NCBI GenBank assembly: GCA_039519185.1
Contig: CM076854.1
Coordinates: 14,295,192 to 14,359,191 of the forward strand
Direction of reading: 5' to 3'
Length of the DNA: 64,000 nucleotides
Origin: Astragalus membranaceus
Taxonomy: Eukaryota; Streptophyta; Magnoliopsida; Fabales; Fabaceae
The notes under the pieces were generated by a model that ran no database searches, was not told where the DNA came from, and was given only the letters and a program-made list of their open reading frames with translations. Positions 13,030 to 25,100 of the stretch are shown here, piece after piece (within the stretch, counting starts at the first letter, position 1; each line of letters opens with the position of its first letter). Both the position numbers and the translations under genes were made by a program.

Positions 13030-13300
13030 CACGCACAACCCGTGCGCCCATACACACGATCTGTGCGTGTCCATCATTTATCGTGTCATTCCTTTCCGAT
13101 CCCGAATTACTTCCCAATCAATACTACCACTTCAGTCAAAACCAAACATGTAGAATTACGGTGTTCCCATCCTAGGGGAACCTTGGGGAGTGGATTGGAA
13201 GGGACTTAGGACCAATCGGAACGACTTAGAACGTATTTCAAAATGTCGCATCAGAGAGATACGCACGGTCCGTGCGCCCATACACACGATCCGTGCGTGA
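13030..13300. repeat. Tandem subrepeat with GC-rich hairpins
   Basis: Two ~230-bp imperfect subrepeats each contain the phrase GTGCGCCCATACACACGAT followed by CTGTGCGTG or CCGTGCGTG. The second carries the perfect hairpin CGCACGG-T-CCGTGCG near 13262. Confidence 0.6.
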
Positions 13301-13916
13301 CTAACAGTATTTCAGAAAAACAGTTTTTCGCGTTTTCTTTTCTATTCCGATCGTTCCCATGTCCATCCCGATTCACATTCAAACTCAAGAACACATATTC
13401 ATGTTTTTCCTAGTGAGTTATAGAACTCACCTCTTTGAAGACAGCAAACGATTCACACCGATACTCAAGAACACGGTCACTCACGAACTTCCCGGTGCGC
13501 TTCAAATGACTCAAACCAAAAACCGAGTTTTCCTTAAGACTTGAACTTCGAACCCAGCTACTGAATAAGTCCCTAGGTTGTTCCAAATTCGTAATCAAGC
13601 TTCAGAATTTGGTTCTTATGCACTCTAGTTGAACATGCAAGTGACATACATGATGTTTGGCCAAGTGGAGCTCAAGGTGGTCTTCAATGGTGATTTGTGG
13701 TGGAGGAGGAGGATGATGTCGAAATTAGGATCAATGGGGAGGGGAAGATAAGCTGAACACTATGGTGACAAGTGATTGCACATGCATGAATCTTTTGAGA
13801 AGATCTCTCCTCTTCCCTTCCTCACCCCCTCACGCCCTCTCCCCTCTCAACTTCTCTATTTCAGATTTTCACAAAATGAATTGTTTGTGTTGTTTGTTGT
13901 TTCAGCTGGAAGGGTA

Positions 13917-13918
<2 letters not shown>

Positions 13919-13991
<73 letters not shown>
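13919..13991. repeat. (AT)n microsatellite
   Basis: About 35 uninterrupted AT dinucleotides. An open frame running into it (13776-13994) only encodes alternating Tyr-Ile and is not a gene. Confidence 0.97.
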
Positions 13992-14193
13992 TAGGTAAAA
14001 ATACCACTATGCCCCTCACTTAAACATTTCTTTCCTAATGACTCCTCACCATTCTAATTACCCTACTTGACATAATCAATTACCAACAATTGAGTAATAA
14101 ATCGACCAATCAAAAATTCCATTTTATTTTCAATAGATTTAACAAATCAATTCACGCCAAATAATTTAAATAGCGAAAATTGGGGATATTACA

Positions 14194-14663
14194 CATGTCT
14201 TCACCGCTTCACACTTGAATAATGATGTAGCCAAATAAACCTTAAATAAAATTAACAATCGAGCTGCATTTGAGCTTGTTTGTGTGTTTTGTTGTTAAAT
14301 AAACAAGTTTGTGATATATTTATTATATATTTTAAAATATATTAAATTGTTTTTGAAAATTCTAAAACTAACATAAAAAGTTTGATTGGATCAAAACTTC
14401 TTTAGATTTGATTAAAATGATTCAAGGAGTGTTGATTGGATCGACGAGAGGTTGGCTCTCCTTAAACTTCTCTCCTTTAATAAACTTAAATTGGTAAGTA
14501 ATGAAATTCGTGAGTAACCCAATAGTGTTATCATGGATCTGAGTGCCCCTACAAATTTACGACAATTATTAATAAGTGAATTCCAAATAAAAATTGATCA
14601 GTATTTTTTTTTTGAACAATAACATAGATCAATATTGATCTTGTATAAAAAATTACTCCCTCT
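14194..14663 (+). other. 3' flank of the CLE pseudogene, shared with the intact CLE locus
   Basis: Starts CTTCACACTTGAATAATGATG and aligns with 52820-53129 and then, across a Helitron, with 57628-57770. It contains the uninterrupted Helitron target AATGAAATTCGTGAGTAACC at about 14500. Both copies end their similarity at ATTACTCCCTC. Confidence 0.85.
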
Positions 14664-14999
14664 ATCTATACTATAAAATTACTCCCATTAATGCCATCGC
14701 CAAATGGCATCTTATTATTAAATTTGTATTCATTATTTACATTAGGTCCCACTTACGATAAAAAATTATTTTGTTTTGTCACTAAAAAAAGAGAATAATA
14801 ATAATATTCAACTTTATATTACAATCTAATCTAATCTAATATCTATTAATACCAATACCAATAAACCACATTTGATTTACCAACAATAGCCTCCATCTTC
14901 GAATGACATCTGTTTTTTGTTCACATTATTTTACTCAAAGGAGGGATACAATTGACATTTTTACGTCCCTGTTTACTGAATATCACTGATCAATCACTA
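14664..14999. other. AT-rich DNA, no gene seen
   Basis: Begins with CTCCCTC, similar to the end of Stowaway-type MITEs, but no matching second end was found. It contains a short run of TCTAA repeats near 14825. Confidence 0.4.
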
Positions 15000-15379
15000 A
15001 ATTCATGTTGCTTTTTACCCTCACTTCTCTTTTCTCTCTGAACGCGTCTCTCTCCACGCTCTCTCTTTCTCTTTTCTCATCTCATCTTCTCTTCACTGTT
15101 CAGAATATTCAAAGAGAAGAAATTTTAAACCCTAAACGTTTCTCTCTCTTGAACCATCTCTCTTCCTACTCATCTCATCATCTTTCTTCATGGTTCAGAA
15201 GATCAAAATCGCACAGACCAAAAATTCTAACCACATTTTCTTCGTCTCTTCTTTTTCATCTCGCAAGTTGAACAAAATCTCAGATCCGACCATGTATGAC
15301 GCTTTCGTCCTCTTCATCTGTTCTACTTCTTCAACAAAGATGAACCACATTTAAGTTTTGTGGTTTCCTCTAACCAGAG
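15000..15379 (+). other. Possible 5' exon of a non-coding or unrecognised transcript
   Basis: A CT-rich leader-like block (repeated TCTCTC, TTCTTC) ends at a strong splice-donor match AG/GTAAGT at 15379-15385. It resembles a plant 5' UTR followed by an intron. The longest frame (15005-15271) is Ser/Leu-rich with no domain and no conserved look. Possible acceptors lie at about 24219 (TTTTGCAG) and 25047 (CTTTTCCAG). No coding exon could be recognised downstream, so a long non-coding RNA or a dead gene fits equally well. Confidence 0.25.
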
Positions 15380-16734
15380 GTAAGTTTCAACTTGGTCATT
15401 CGTTCGTTTCCTGTCTCTACATCTGATTGGTGGTGCTCTTCATATTTCTTCTTCAGTTTCGGTGTTCTTAACGTTTCTACCTCTCCCTTCAAATATTTTC
15501 ATTTTCTTCTCTTTTGGTCTTCTTAGGGTTTCTACCTCTGCATTTACTTATTTTCGTTTTCTTCTATTTTCTTTTGTATATCGTTGGTACTATTCTGTTT
15601 AGGATTTATTGAATTCCATCTTCCTCAAGTTGTTGTTTCAGATTTCCAATTTCGGTTTACACTCTCACTACCTTACTGATTTTAGGGGTTTTATGCTTTG
15701 GGGATTTAACCCAACATGCTTTGTTTATAATTTTTACAAGACTAGGTTTTAGGATTTTTATGATAACCAGATTTGAGGGAGATATAGGTTAATCACATAC
15801 TCTTACAAATTTAAGAAAAATAATTTTAGTCATTCAATTTAGTCAACTGTTTTGTTTTACTGCTTTATTAGACATGGGAGCTGACAAATTTGTAAATGAT
15901 TTTCATGATAGATAGGTTTTAAAATCAAGGTTGGGGGGAAGTGGCGACCGAAGGCGGCAATGGGAACCGGCGATGGGATGCAGCGACGGCAAGTGCAATA
16001 CTGAATCCTTTACCGAGTGAAAATGTTATATTTTCTCAAAACTCATTTCAGTTCTTTTGAGTATTCTGAAACCATTACAAGGATCTTGAGTATTCTGAAT
16101 TAGTGTCAAATGCAGTGGATAATGTGAATTCGTTTCAATATAATGTGAACTTGGTGTAGTGATACAGATGATTTGGTTTCTTCATTTGTTCTATTTTTAA
16201 AGTCAATATTGGATTGTTTTTGTTATGGAATGTGTAACCCATATTGCAGATTTGGATTCCATTAATAATGATTTAAGTTTCATATAGTGACAGATGATTT
16301 GGTTTCTTAATTTTATTTTTAAGTTGGTTTATTCTATTTCTTTGAGTAAGAGTAGGAGTTGATTTATTTGATTGATTATAAAATAATCTATGTGGTCAGA
16401 ACTGATTGTCCTACAAATTTGGAGTTCTTTGATTGAAGCTCAATGACTTTTGTTTGTCTTTCAATAAGTTCCAAGTACTTTCACTCATGAGCCATGCATA
16501 AGACTATAAGTTAAAATAGACTCAATCTTAATCTTTCAGTGTTAATCACTTCTCCTTTACATAAATATTTGAGTACTTATTTGCTACTATCATGTTTATT
16601 GGCTATTGGCTATCTGTTTTAGCCGTGAGTCCACTCGAGTCCACTCTGCTGCAATGCTGTGATGTCTCATGTTGAGGCAGACTGATGGCTTATGGTGAGC
16701 TGCTAAAAGACAACTATTGGCTGTATGAGAATAA

Positions 16735-16832
<98 letters not shown>

Positions 16833-16939
16833 TTAATTGGAAAAAAGGCAAGTTTTGAGGCTAGCAGTGAAATATAGTATATGCATTATGAGTTTCAGTG
16901 TTTCTAATTTTCTTCTAGGCATTATTTTTGCAGGCTTAT
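15380..16939. other. AT-rich, intron-like DNA without a recognisable gene
   Basis: T-rich sequence with no open frame of note. Around 15945-15990 there is a short GC-richer patch (GTGGCGACCGAAGGCGG). An (AT)n microsatellite occupies about 16737-16830. The copia element begins right after the acceptor-like TTTTTGCAGGCTTAT. Confidence 0.5.
16737..16830. repeat. (AT)n microsatellite
   Basis: About 47 consecutive AT units. Confidence 0.97.
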
Positions 16940-17088
16940 TGTTGTAAATAGTGTAAACACTGTAATTATTTTGTAGTCCGACCCATTAGACAGGCCCGTT
17001 AGGTTTAAGTTGTAGCCTATTTAAACTGATTATCATTTGTACTCTGAGACACAAATTCTAATAATATATTCAGATATATTTTTTCACA
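16940..17088 (+). repeat. 5' LTR of the copia element
   Basis: A 149-bp LTR starting TGTTG and ending CACA, directly followed by the primer site. A TATA-like TATTTAAA is at about 17019. Confidence 0.93.
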
Positions 17089-17101
17089 TGGTATCAAGAG
17101 C
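17089..17101 (+). other. Primer binding site, copia
   Basis: TGGTATCAAGAGC is close to the tRNA-iMet complement TGGTATCAGAGC, with one extra A. Confidence 0.8.
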
Positions 17102-17615
17102 TCTCGTTTTTGGGAGTCTCGCTTCCGCACAAAAACCCTAGCCGTCAGGTTTTTTTTTCCTCTGCCTTCAGTGCAGTTCAGTTTCTTCCTTTTGCGTTTA
17201 GTGCAGCAGTTCCTTCCTTCTGCCTGCAGATATTGCCTCTTCATATATATAACCAAAAAAAACCCTATTACGGTTAGGCACTGCTCGTCACTGATCTTGG
17301 ACCACCGACCCCACCATCAGGATCACAATCTCAAGATCGGCCAGACCCCAGAAAATCGCCACCGTCAGACGAGCCACGCGCCGCCACGCTCAGTTTTTCC
17401 TCCAACGAGTTCTCGCGCGCATGAAGGCCACGCGCCGCCCTCCAGCAACCGTCTCAAGTCGCGATCTCAACCGTAGGCTCGGTTTTGTCTCCTCTTTCCA
17501 TTGGAGGGGTCAACGTTCGGATTGAAGGACCCTAGCTTGGGTTTTCTTTGAAAATCACTTGTTGCAAACATTTTTTTTCTCTCTGACCTTGGTTTTTTTC
17601 AGATCCGTTGCCACC

Positions 17616-18239
17616 ATGACTGAACAGAAACATTCAGAAGAAAAGATTTCTCTTGGCTCGAATGAGTTTCAGGTGTTACCTAATTCTTACTGGCTTGATG
17701 GACGCAACTACCTTCAGTGGGCTCAATTGGTTCCTACTACCATCAAGGGTAAAAATAAGCTTAATCATATTGAAGGGGATTCTCTAGCGAAGACATACCC
17801 TAAGTTTGAGGCTTTGGATGATGAAGACTCTCTTATCATGACTTGGTTGTGGCACTCAATGACTCCTTAAGTGAGTCGCAACTGTATGTTTTTCTCTACT
17901 GCTAAAGAGATTTGAGCGTACCTTAAGCAGACTTACTCTATGAATAAGGATACAGCGGCATGTGATGAGATTCAAACCAAGGTTTTCAATGCTAAATAGG
18001 GAAACCTTTCTGTCACAGACTATTATGGGACTTTAAATGGTTTGTGGATTGAATTAGATCAATATCAAAATTTGAAGATGACTTGTACTACTGATACTAC
18101 CACACTGGCAAAGTCCGTTGAGGAAGCAAGAATTTTCAAGTTCCTTCATGGGCTAAACTCTGAGTTTGACCCTATTCGAGTTCAAATTTTGGGGAAGGAA
18201 CCACTTCCTTCTCTCTCTGAGGTGTTCCACACTGTGTGA
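17616..18239 (+). pseudogene. Copia gag (UBN2-like), broken by stops
   Basis: Starts at the ATG in GCCACCATGACTG. The first 85 codons contain NYLQWAQLV and EALDDEDSLIMTWLWHSM, typical of plant copia gag. Stops in the same frame fall at 17868, 17913, 17997 and 18237, while gag-like sequence (YYGTLNGLWIELDQYQN, FLHGLNSEFDPIRVQILG) continues between them. It is point-mutation decay rather than rearrangement. Confidence 0.88.
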
Positions 18240-18260
18240 GGAGAAGAAACTCGGAGGTCA

Positions 18261-20147
18261 GTGATGTTGGAAGCAGGTAACTCTATTGAGGGTTCGGCCT
18301 TGACCGCTGGAAAGGGTCCCACAAAAGGATCCTCTTCCGGAAAGCCATTCACAAAGGCCCCTCGTGAAGAGCGATACTGCATTCATTGTAGCAAGATCGG
18401 CCACACTAAGGAGACATGCTTCAAACTTCATGGGAAAGAAAAGGTCCTAGAGCGGAACCCTGGACTCAGAGGCACTCCGCAGAGACGTGAAAATCAAGCA
18501 GTGGTTGAATCTGAAAGGTTGGAAGAAGCACCACCTACTGACAAGGAGATTGCAGATCTTAGTAAAAGCGAGCTGGAGAACCTTCAGACTCTTCTACAGT
18601 CTCTCAGTAAGCCATCTAGCTCCCTCGTCATGACTGGTAAGAATTCTAGTTTTTTGTCCTTTGATACTTCTAGTACTGAGAATAGCCGGATTATTGATTC
18701 TGGTGCTACTCATCATATGACCCCTTATCCATCTCTTTTTTCATCTTACTCCACTTTACCTGGAAACCAACAAATGACCGTAGCTAATGGAAATAGCATC
18801 CCTATTATTGGGAGTGGTAACATTCAAATTAAACCTTCCATTCCCTTAAAAAATGTGCTTCATATTCCAAAATTAACAAATAACATTTTGGCAGCTTCTA
18901 AACTCACCAAAGACATGAAATGTGCTGTGACTTTTGTTGATTCTCACTGTGTGTTACAGGATCGTCCAACGGGAAGGATGATTGGATATGCTGAGGAACA
19001 TGACGGGTTATACTACTTGCAGCTTGAGAAAAATGCCAATCTGAAAGCACTTGCTTCCACCCATGAGTCAAGTTCAGAATCTTGGTCATCCTCTCAAGTA
19101 TGGCTTCAACACAGGCGACTTGGTCATCCTCCGTTTAGTTTCCTTAAGACGTTATTTCCTTTCTTGTTTGCAAAAGTGTCAGTTAAGTCGTTTCATTGTG
19201 ATGTTTGTCAATTTGCTAAGCACCATCGTACTTGTTTTCCTTCCAATAATAATAAAAGTTCTAAGCCATTTGATCTTCTTCACTCAGATGTGTGGGGACC
19301 TACTAATTGTAATATTTCTGGTGCAAAGTGGTTTGTTTCTTTTATTGATGATTGCACTCGTGTCAGCTGGCTATTTCTTATGAAAGATAAGTCTGAAGTT
19401 TTTCAATTGTTTGTGAATTTTCATCGACTGGTCCAAACACAATTTGGGTTCTTGATTAAAAGGTTGCGTTCTGATAATGGAAGAGAATATATGAAGCAAA
19501 ACTTCTCCAAATTCCTCAAAGATAATGGCATAATTCATGAGGTGGCTGAAAGAAAAAACTGTCATATTCTTGAGGTTTTCAGAGCTCTTCTTTTCCAAAT
19601 GTCCGTACCTAAATCCTATTGGGGGGAAGATGTTCTAACAGCTACTTATTTGATAAATAGATTACCCTCTCGTACTCTCGATGGTGCTAGTCCTATCCAA
19701 CTCATGACTACCTTTCATCCTTCTATACCCATAATGACCAGTCTTCAGAGTCGTATCTTTGGGTGTTCAGCCTTTGTCCATGTTCATAGTCCTCATCGAG
19801 GCAAGTTAGATCCTAGAGCTATCAAATGTATCTTCATTGGGTATACCCCAGATAAAAAGGGATACAAGTGTTACCATCCAGAAGGTTGTCGAGTCTATGT
19901 CTCCATGGATGTAACTTTTAATGAATCTGAGTCTTTCTACCCTAGTTCTCAGCTTCAGGGGGACAAAAATCTAGAAGCTGAGTCTCTTGAGTTGTCATCT
20001 GAGTTCCTTGAGTTGTCAACACCAACTGAGGATGTCAAGGAACCTGAACCAACATCGGAGCCAATGCAAGGTGATGACCAGGATGCTGATCACCGACTCT
20101 TTGGAAAGCAATATCAGCGGAGAAGTCAACCCGACATGGTTCAATAG
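18261..20147 (+). pseudogene. Copia zinc knuckle, protease and integrase
   Basis: 628 codons open in the same frame as gag. It shows a CCHC knuckle (CIHCSKIGHTKETC), the protease motif IIDSGATHHMT, the GAG-pre-integrase region (WLQHRRLGHPPF), the integrase zinc finger (CDVCQFAKHH) and the integrase core (DLLHSDVWGP, FIDDCTRVSWLFLM, RSDNGREY). The third catalytic block is damaged: NGIIHEVAERKN lacks the roughly ten residues that normally precede AERKN in copia integrases. A stop at 20145 separates it from RT. Confidence 0.9.
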
Positions 20148-20255
20148 CATATCCAATCATCTGAACCTGAGGTAAGTAATCCTACCCCTGAACCTAACCC
20201 AGATGATATAAATAATACTACCTCTGAACCTAACCCGGATGATTTACCAATTGCC

Positions 20256-21008
20256 TTGAGAAAAGAAAAAAGATCATGTGCCAAATATCCCATATCCCAA
20301 TTTGTATCCACAAAAAACCCTTCTATGCAGCACCAGAGCTTTATTTCAGCTATTGATTCTATTAGAATCCCTACATCAGTACAAGAAGCATTAAAGGATG
20401 AGAGTTGGGTTCAAGCCAAAATTTCAAATATAATTTTTTTTTTCAAAATATATCTTCTATCTGAAAGAAATGAAGAAATGGGTGCATTAGAGAAGAATGA
20501 TACTTGGGAGATTGTGGAGAGACCAACTGACAAGAAGGCAGTGGGTTGTAGGTGGATATACACCATTAAATATCAGTCAGATGGTACAGTGGATAGATAC
20601 AAGGCAAGATTGGTGGCAAAGGGGTATTCTCAGACTTATGGAATTGACTATGAGGAGACATTTGCTCCAGTGGCAAAAATGAATACAGTAAGGATCATAC
20701 TCTCATTGGCAGCACACTTCGGTTGGGAGATGCATCAATTTGATGTTAAAAATGCATTTTTGCATGGAAATCTAGAGGAAGAAGTGTACATGGAGATTCC
20801 ATCCGGATATGGGACCACTAATGGAGGAAATAAGGTTTGTAGATTGAAGAAGGCTTTGTATGGTCTCAAACAGTCACCCCATGCGTGGTTTGGAAGGTTC
20901 TCTCAAGTTATGGTGTCCTTGGGGTATAGGCAAAGCCAAGGTGACCACACTCTCTATGAAGCACTCTTAGAATGGAAAAGTTACTTTACTTCCGGTCTAT
21001 GTAGATGA
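20256..21008 (+). pseudogene. Copia reverse transcriptase, N-terminal part
   Basis: In the same frame as the upstream ORF after its stop. It contains KNDTWEIVERP, WIYTIKYQSDGTVDRYKARLVAKGY and the catalytic FDVKNAFLHGNLEEEVYM. A short AT-rich insertion-like stretch is seen near residues 60-75. The frame is lost immediately before the YVDD box at about 21000. Confidence 0.9.
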
Positions 21009-21009
21009 T

Positions 21010-21900
21010 ATGATCATTGCTGGTGATGATGAACTTGGAAAACAGACTCTTAGAGAGAAGTTGGCTGCTCAATTTGAAATGGAAGATCTCGGGAAGCTAA
21101 AATACTTTCTTGGGATTGAGGTTGCTTATTCTAAGCAAGGTATATTTATCTCTCGAAGGAAATATGTTCTTGATCTTCTTAAGGGGACAAGTAAATTGGG
21201 TTGCAAGCCTGCTGGAGCCCCTATTGAGCAAAACCACAAAATTGGAAGTGATGAAGAAAGCCCACAAGTGGAAAAGTCCCAATATCAGAGACTTTTGGGA
21301 AAGCTCATACACCTAGCCCACACCAGGCCAGACATAGCATATGCAGTCAGTGTGGTAAGTCAATTCATGCATGATCCACGAGAAAGACATCTATAAGCAG
21401 TTGATAGAATCCTCCAGTATTTGAAGAAAAGTCCAGGAAGAGGACTGTTGTTCAAGAAAGATGGGAAACTTCTCATGGAAGGTTATACAGATTCACACTA
21501 TGCAGGGTCGATTGTGGATAGAAGATCTACTTCAGGGTATTGAATTTTCTTAGGAGGAAACTTGGTGTCATGGAGAAGCAAGAAGCAGAATGTAGTTGCA
21601 AGGTCAAGTGCAGAGGCAGAGTTTCGAGCTATAGCCCAAGGAGTTTGTGAGCTACTATGGATGAAAATCATACTAGATGATCTCAAGATAAAATACGAAG
21701 CCCCGATGAAGCTATTTTGTTACAACAAGTCAGCCATTAGCATTGCATATAATCCGGTTCAACATGACAGAACAAAGCACATAGAGATCGACCGACACTT
21801 CATCAAAGAGAAGTTGGATAGCGGGCTTATAGCTACATCATACATCCTTACAGGGCTTCAACTGGAAGATGTGTTCACCAAGGGACTTCCCATTGAGTGA
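21010..21900 (+). pseudogene. Copia RT C-terminal part and RNase H
   Basis: The catalytic YVDDMIIAGDD lies at the start, in a shifted frame. LGKLKYFLGIEVAYS and LLGKLIHLAHTRPDIAYAVS follow. After stops at 21394 and near 21540, RNase H is readable (VSWRSKKQNVVARSSAEAEFRAI; DRTKHIEIDRHFIKEKL). It ends about 60 bp before the 3' LTR. Confidence 0.88.
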
Positions 21901-21961
21901 TTTCAAGATCTTACATGCAAGCTGGGAATGATAGATATCCATTCACCAGCTTGAGGGGGAG

Positions 21962-22111
21962 TGTTGTAAATAGTGTAAACATTGTAATTATTTTGTAGTC
22001 CTGGCCCATTAGACAGGCCCGTTAGGTTTAAGTTGTAGCCTATTTAAACCGATTATCATTTGTACTCTGAGACACAAATTCTAATAATATATTCAGATAT
22101 ATTTTTCCACA
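21962..22111 (+). repeat. 3' LTR of the copia element
   Basis: A 150-bp near-copy of the 5' LTR, followed by the CTTAT target duplication. It is preceded by the purine tract TTGAGGGGGAG. Confidence 0.93.
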
Positions 22112-25100
22112 CTTATCTTTGAACTGTTGTGTGCCTCCATTAGTTTTGGAATCTTTTGTTTCTTACTTCATTTGAACTATTGTGTGCCTCCATTAGTTTT
22201 GAAATATTTTGTTTCTTACTTTACTGGCAGTATGCATATTCTAATTCTGTTTTTGTTTTTAAATGTTTGTTGAACTTTCTGTTGCTCTTTTTTCGTTGCT
22301 TCTCTATGGAAAGTTGAGGTTGGATTCAGATGGCTGATGTTTGATATAGTTATGCACCTAAACACATGGAGTGTATAAGTTCTCTGTGCAGTTGTACTAA
22401 AAAGTTTACCACATTTGGGCTCATTTGTTGATATTAGCTTATTAGCTAATTTAAAATGTCGTTCATATAACAGGTGGGACAAGTTGTTTTTGTTTTTATT
22501 TCTATTTTGCAACTTGAATTTCTGATTAGATGAAATTTTGCTGACATATAATAACAAACCCTGAATTTCTTTTCTTCTTAGTTTAATTAGTTCCCAAGTC
22601 TTTAATGCTAGCAATTATACTTTGTAATATCTTATTGAAGATATTGGTTTTGATGAATATGGGATGGTAACTTTCTTTCTTTCTTTCCTTTTTCTCTTAT
22701 TGGTTTGGGGTTTGCTTCTTTTGAGTTGTTTTGTGTATTCATTAATCTGAGGGAACATTGTTTTTGTTTTGTTTCTTTTGGCGTCTTTGATGATTGGAGC
22801 ATCTTGCTAAGGTGACTGACTGACACATCAGGCATCATTTTCAGGTTTGTTGATTTTTTTTCATGTGCTAATTATTTATGTCCTTGCTATTCCTCTTTAT
22901 CTTTTAAATGACTAGGGAGAATTTGGTATTTATTTGAGGAAAGTATATGTCATGAATTTTGTTTGAAATATGTTTTTTTAAAGCTTCAAGTGGTTGACTT
23001 AAGGTTGAAGTTCGTTCATGTCAGGAACTTAATTCTCAGTGACAATGAAAATGATGAGGAAGCATAGTCAATAGGCCTAGAACAACACTGCTGCTGTATA
23101 TAATTTGTGTTACAAATATTTGAAACTCCAATAATGCAGGTTTTTTATATATTGCAAGATTAATGTTATATGTACTTATACATTTCTTTCTATATGCGTT
23201 GTTAAAGGCAATGGCAGGCAATAATGATGCGTCTGTTTGACATGATAAAAAGACTTGGAAGACACAAAAGAATGTCATCTCAAAACCAGTTTGGTGCAAT
23301 GGCGGCTAAAGAATTGATACCTCCACAACTATCAACAATCAAAATCAACAACATCATCAAAAACTAAATGAACATGATTCAGCAGTTGCAGTGAAGTAGC
23401 ACGTTTTTTGTGTTGTGGCAGTGAAAATGGAATTTTGATTTGGCATACAAGTTACTTGCCATTTTATTGTAACTTTTATTTATAGTAAAGTATACAGTTT
23501 TTTTATGGTCAAATTATGAATTTACTTCAGACTCCAGACATTTAAGTATTATTTTCTTTTAGTTTAGTAGTATATATGAGGTAGTTTTAAGATGGATGGA
23601 ACCTAAAACTATAGCTGCTTAGTAGTTTCTATAGTATGCACCATTCTTTCAACTTCTATATAGATCTTCAATCCTATAGGATGTGAATTTCTATCTCTTG
23701 AGAAGTCATATTAGATTCTCGATTTAATTGTGAGTATTAAAAATCATTCCATGGTACTTCTAAAAGTCAGTAGTGAGCAAAATGTTCTGGCATATTAGTG
23801 AAGATTTAATATAATTGTCAGTACAAATTCTGGCATAACCAGAGTTAAAAAATTGAAGAAGAGCACTCCAAAAGAATGCTTGAAGGGCAATGAGATTATA
23901 CTCCTAATCTAAAAGAAAGTAATCTAAGGGAAATTCATAATTTGACCATAAAAAAAGTTGTATACTATACTATAAATAAGAAAAGGGATATAGTCTTTAT
24001 AGTTTATATTACAATAGACAGTCAACAAGAGTATATGGGATGTTTTGTCGAAAAAAAGAGTATAAGGAATGTGGTCGTCCCTAAAGTAAATATCGTCGCA
24101 GTAAGCTCTTAAGGATTCATCTATTATCTAATCTAATATAATATCTTTTTGTTACCCCTAAATCTGAGTTTACTTTCCTTGGATCTTACTTTCTTTTTTT
24201 TGGGGGCTTATTTTGCAGGTTAGCTTCAAAGAAACCATAAATTTGAACTCAATGATGGTTACATGATTTCTTCCCCAAACTTTTGCACCTAATCTGTTGC
24301 ATTTTAGTTATTTTAGCTATTAGTGATTCCTAAGTTCATCACAGTTTTGTTAGGATTCTTTTTTGTTTTGTGTTGTTGGTGTGTTCTCAATCACAAGGCT
24401 CAATAGGTTTCTTTTAATGATATTAGTTAATTAGTTAACTTTATTAGAATTTCTAATTTAGAAGTAAATTAGTTTTGTTTTACAATTTTCTAATTTTTAT
24501 CACTTTAATGGTATGTTCCTACTTTTTTGTTTGAGTTTTCTATTTCTTTGTTGTGATTGTTGTGTTATTCTTAATTTCCGAGGGGTATCTTGCTGATTTA
24601 TTTCAATAAAATCAAAATTTTCCATGCTGATATAACATCGTTCACTACTTTTAATATTTTATCCTGTTATTGTTTGAAGTTACATGATCCTTGCTGTTTC
24701 ACCACAATGTTTTTAGTTATACCTTCCTTCTTATTGCTATCATGGGTATTTAAAAGCTAACTGATTGGATAACTAGATACTAATTGATTGGTTAAACAAC
24801 TACTAAAACTACTAGTGCTAATTGCTAAGTTTAACTTAGGGGACTTATAGGAGATGCTAAATAATTGGTTAAGTAACTACTAACAATTAATGCCATATTG
24901 TCATAATACGGAATGCTAATTGATTGGGTTAAATATTTACACCATTGCATGATTCGTCATGTTATAGATGTACAGATCACCAAAAAAAGTGTTATAGATG
25001 TACAATATATTTGTTTTTTATTAACCAAATGTGCTTTCCTTTTCCAGCTGAAGCAGGAGCAAGAGTAGAGGAATTCAATCCCTGCTGAAAGCAATATTCG

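Larger units (their letters stand above)
12175..14193 (-). mobile_element. LTR-like insertion (probable solo LTR) in the CLE pseudogene
   Basis: The sequence is absent from the intact CLE copy. It ends GGGGATATTACA on the plus strand, that is TGTAATATCCCC as a minus-strand LTR start. It carries phrases like those of gypsy LTRs (AGTTGACTATGTGG; GGTGAGACAACTTGTCTCAG). No polyprotein is present, so a solo LTR is likely. The left edge and target duplication could not be fixed: the flank holds short repeats of AGCCGTGCCTCA and TCTTCAT. It includes a tandem subrepeat and an AT microsatellite. Confidence 0.6.
16940..22111 (+). mobile_element. Ty1/copia retrotransposon, full-length but defective
   Basis: Complete structure. 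LTRs of 149-150 bp start TGTTGTAAATAGTG and end in CACA. A primer site TGGTATCAAGAGC begins at 17089 and a purine-rich GAGGGGGAG precedes the 3' LTR. A perfect 5-bp target duplication CTTAT is at 16935-16939 and 22112-22116. The LTRs differ at about five positions in 150, so the insertion is clearly older than the chromovirus. The order gag, protease, integrase, RT, RNase H places it in Ty1/copia. Several in-frame stops and one frameshift near the RT active site make it non-autonomous. Confidence 0.96.

Noticed and set aside
13776..13994. 72-codon frame ending in Tyr-Ile repeats
   Set aside because: It reads into an AT microsatellite.
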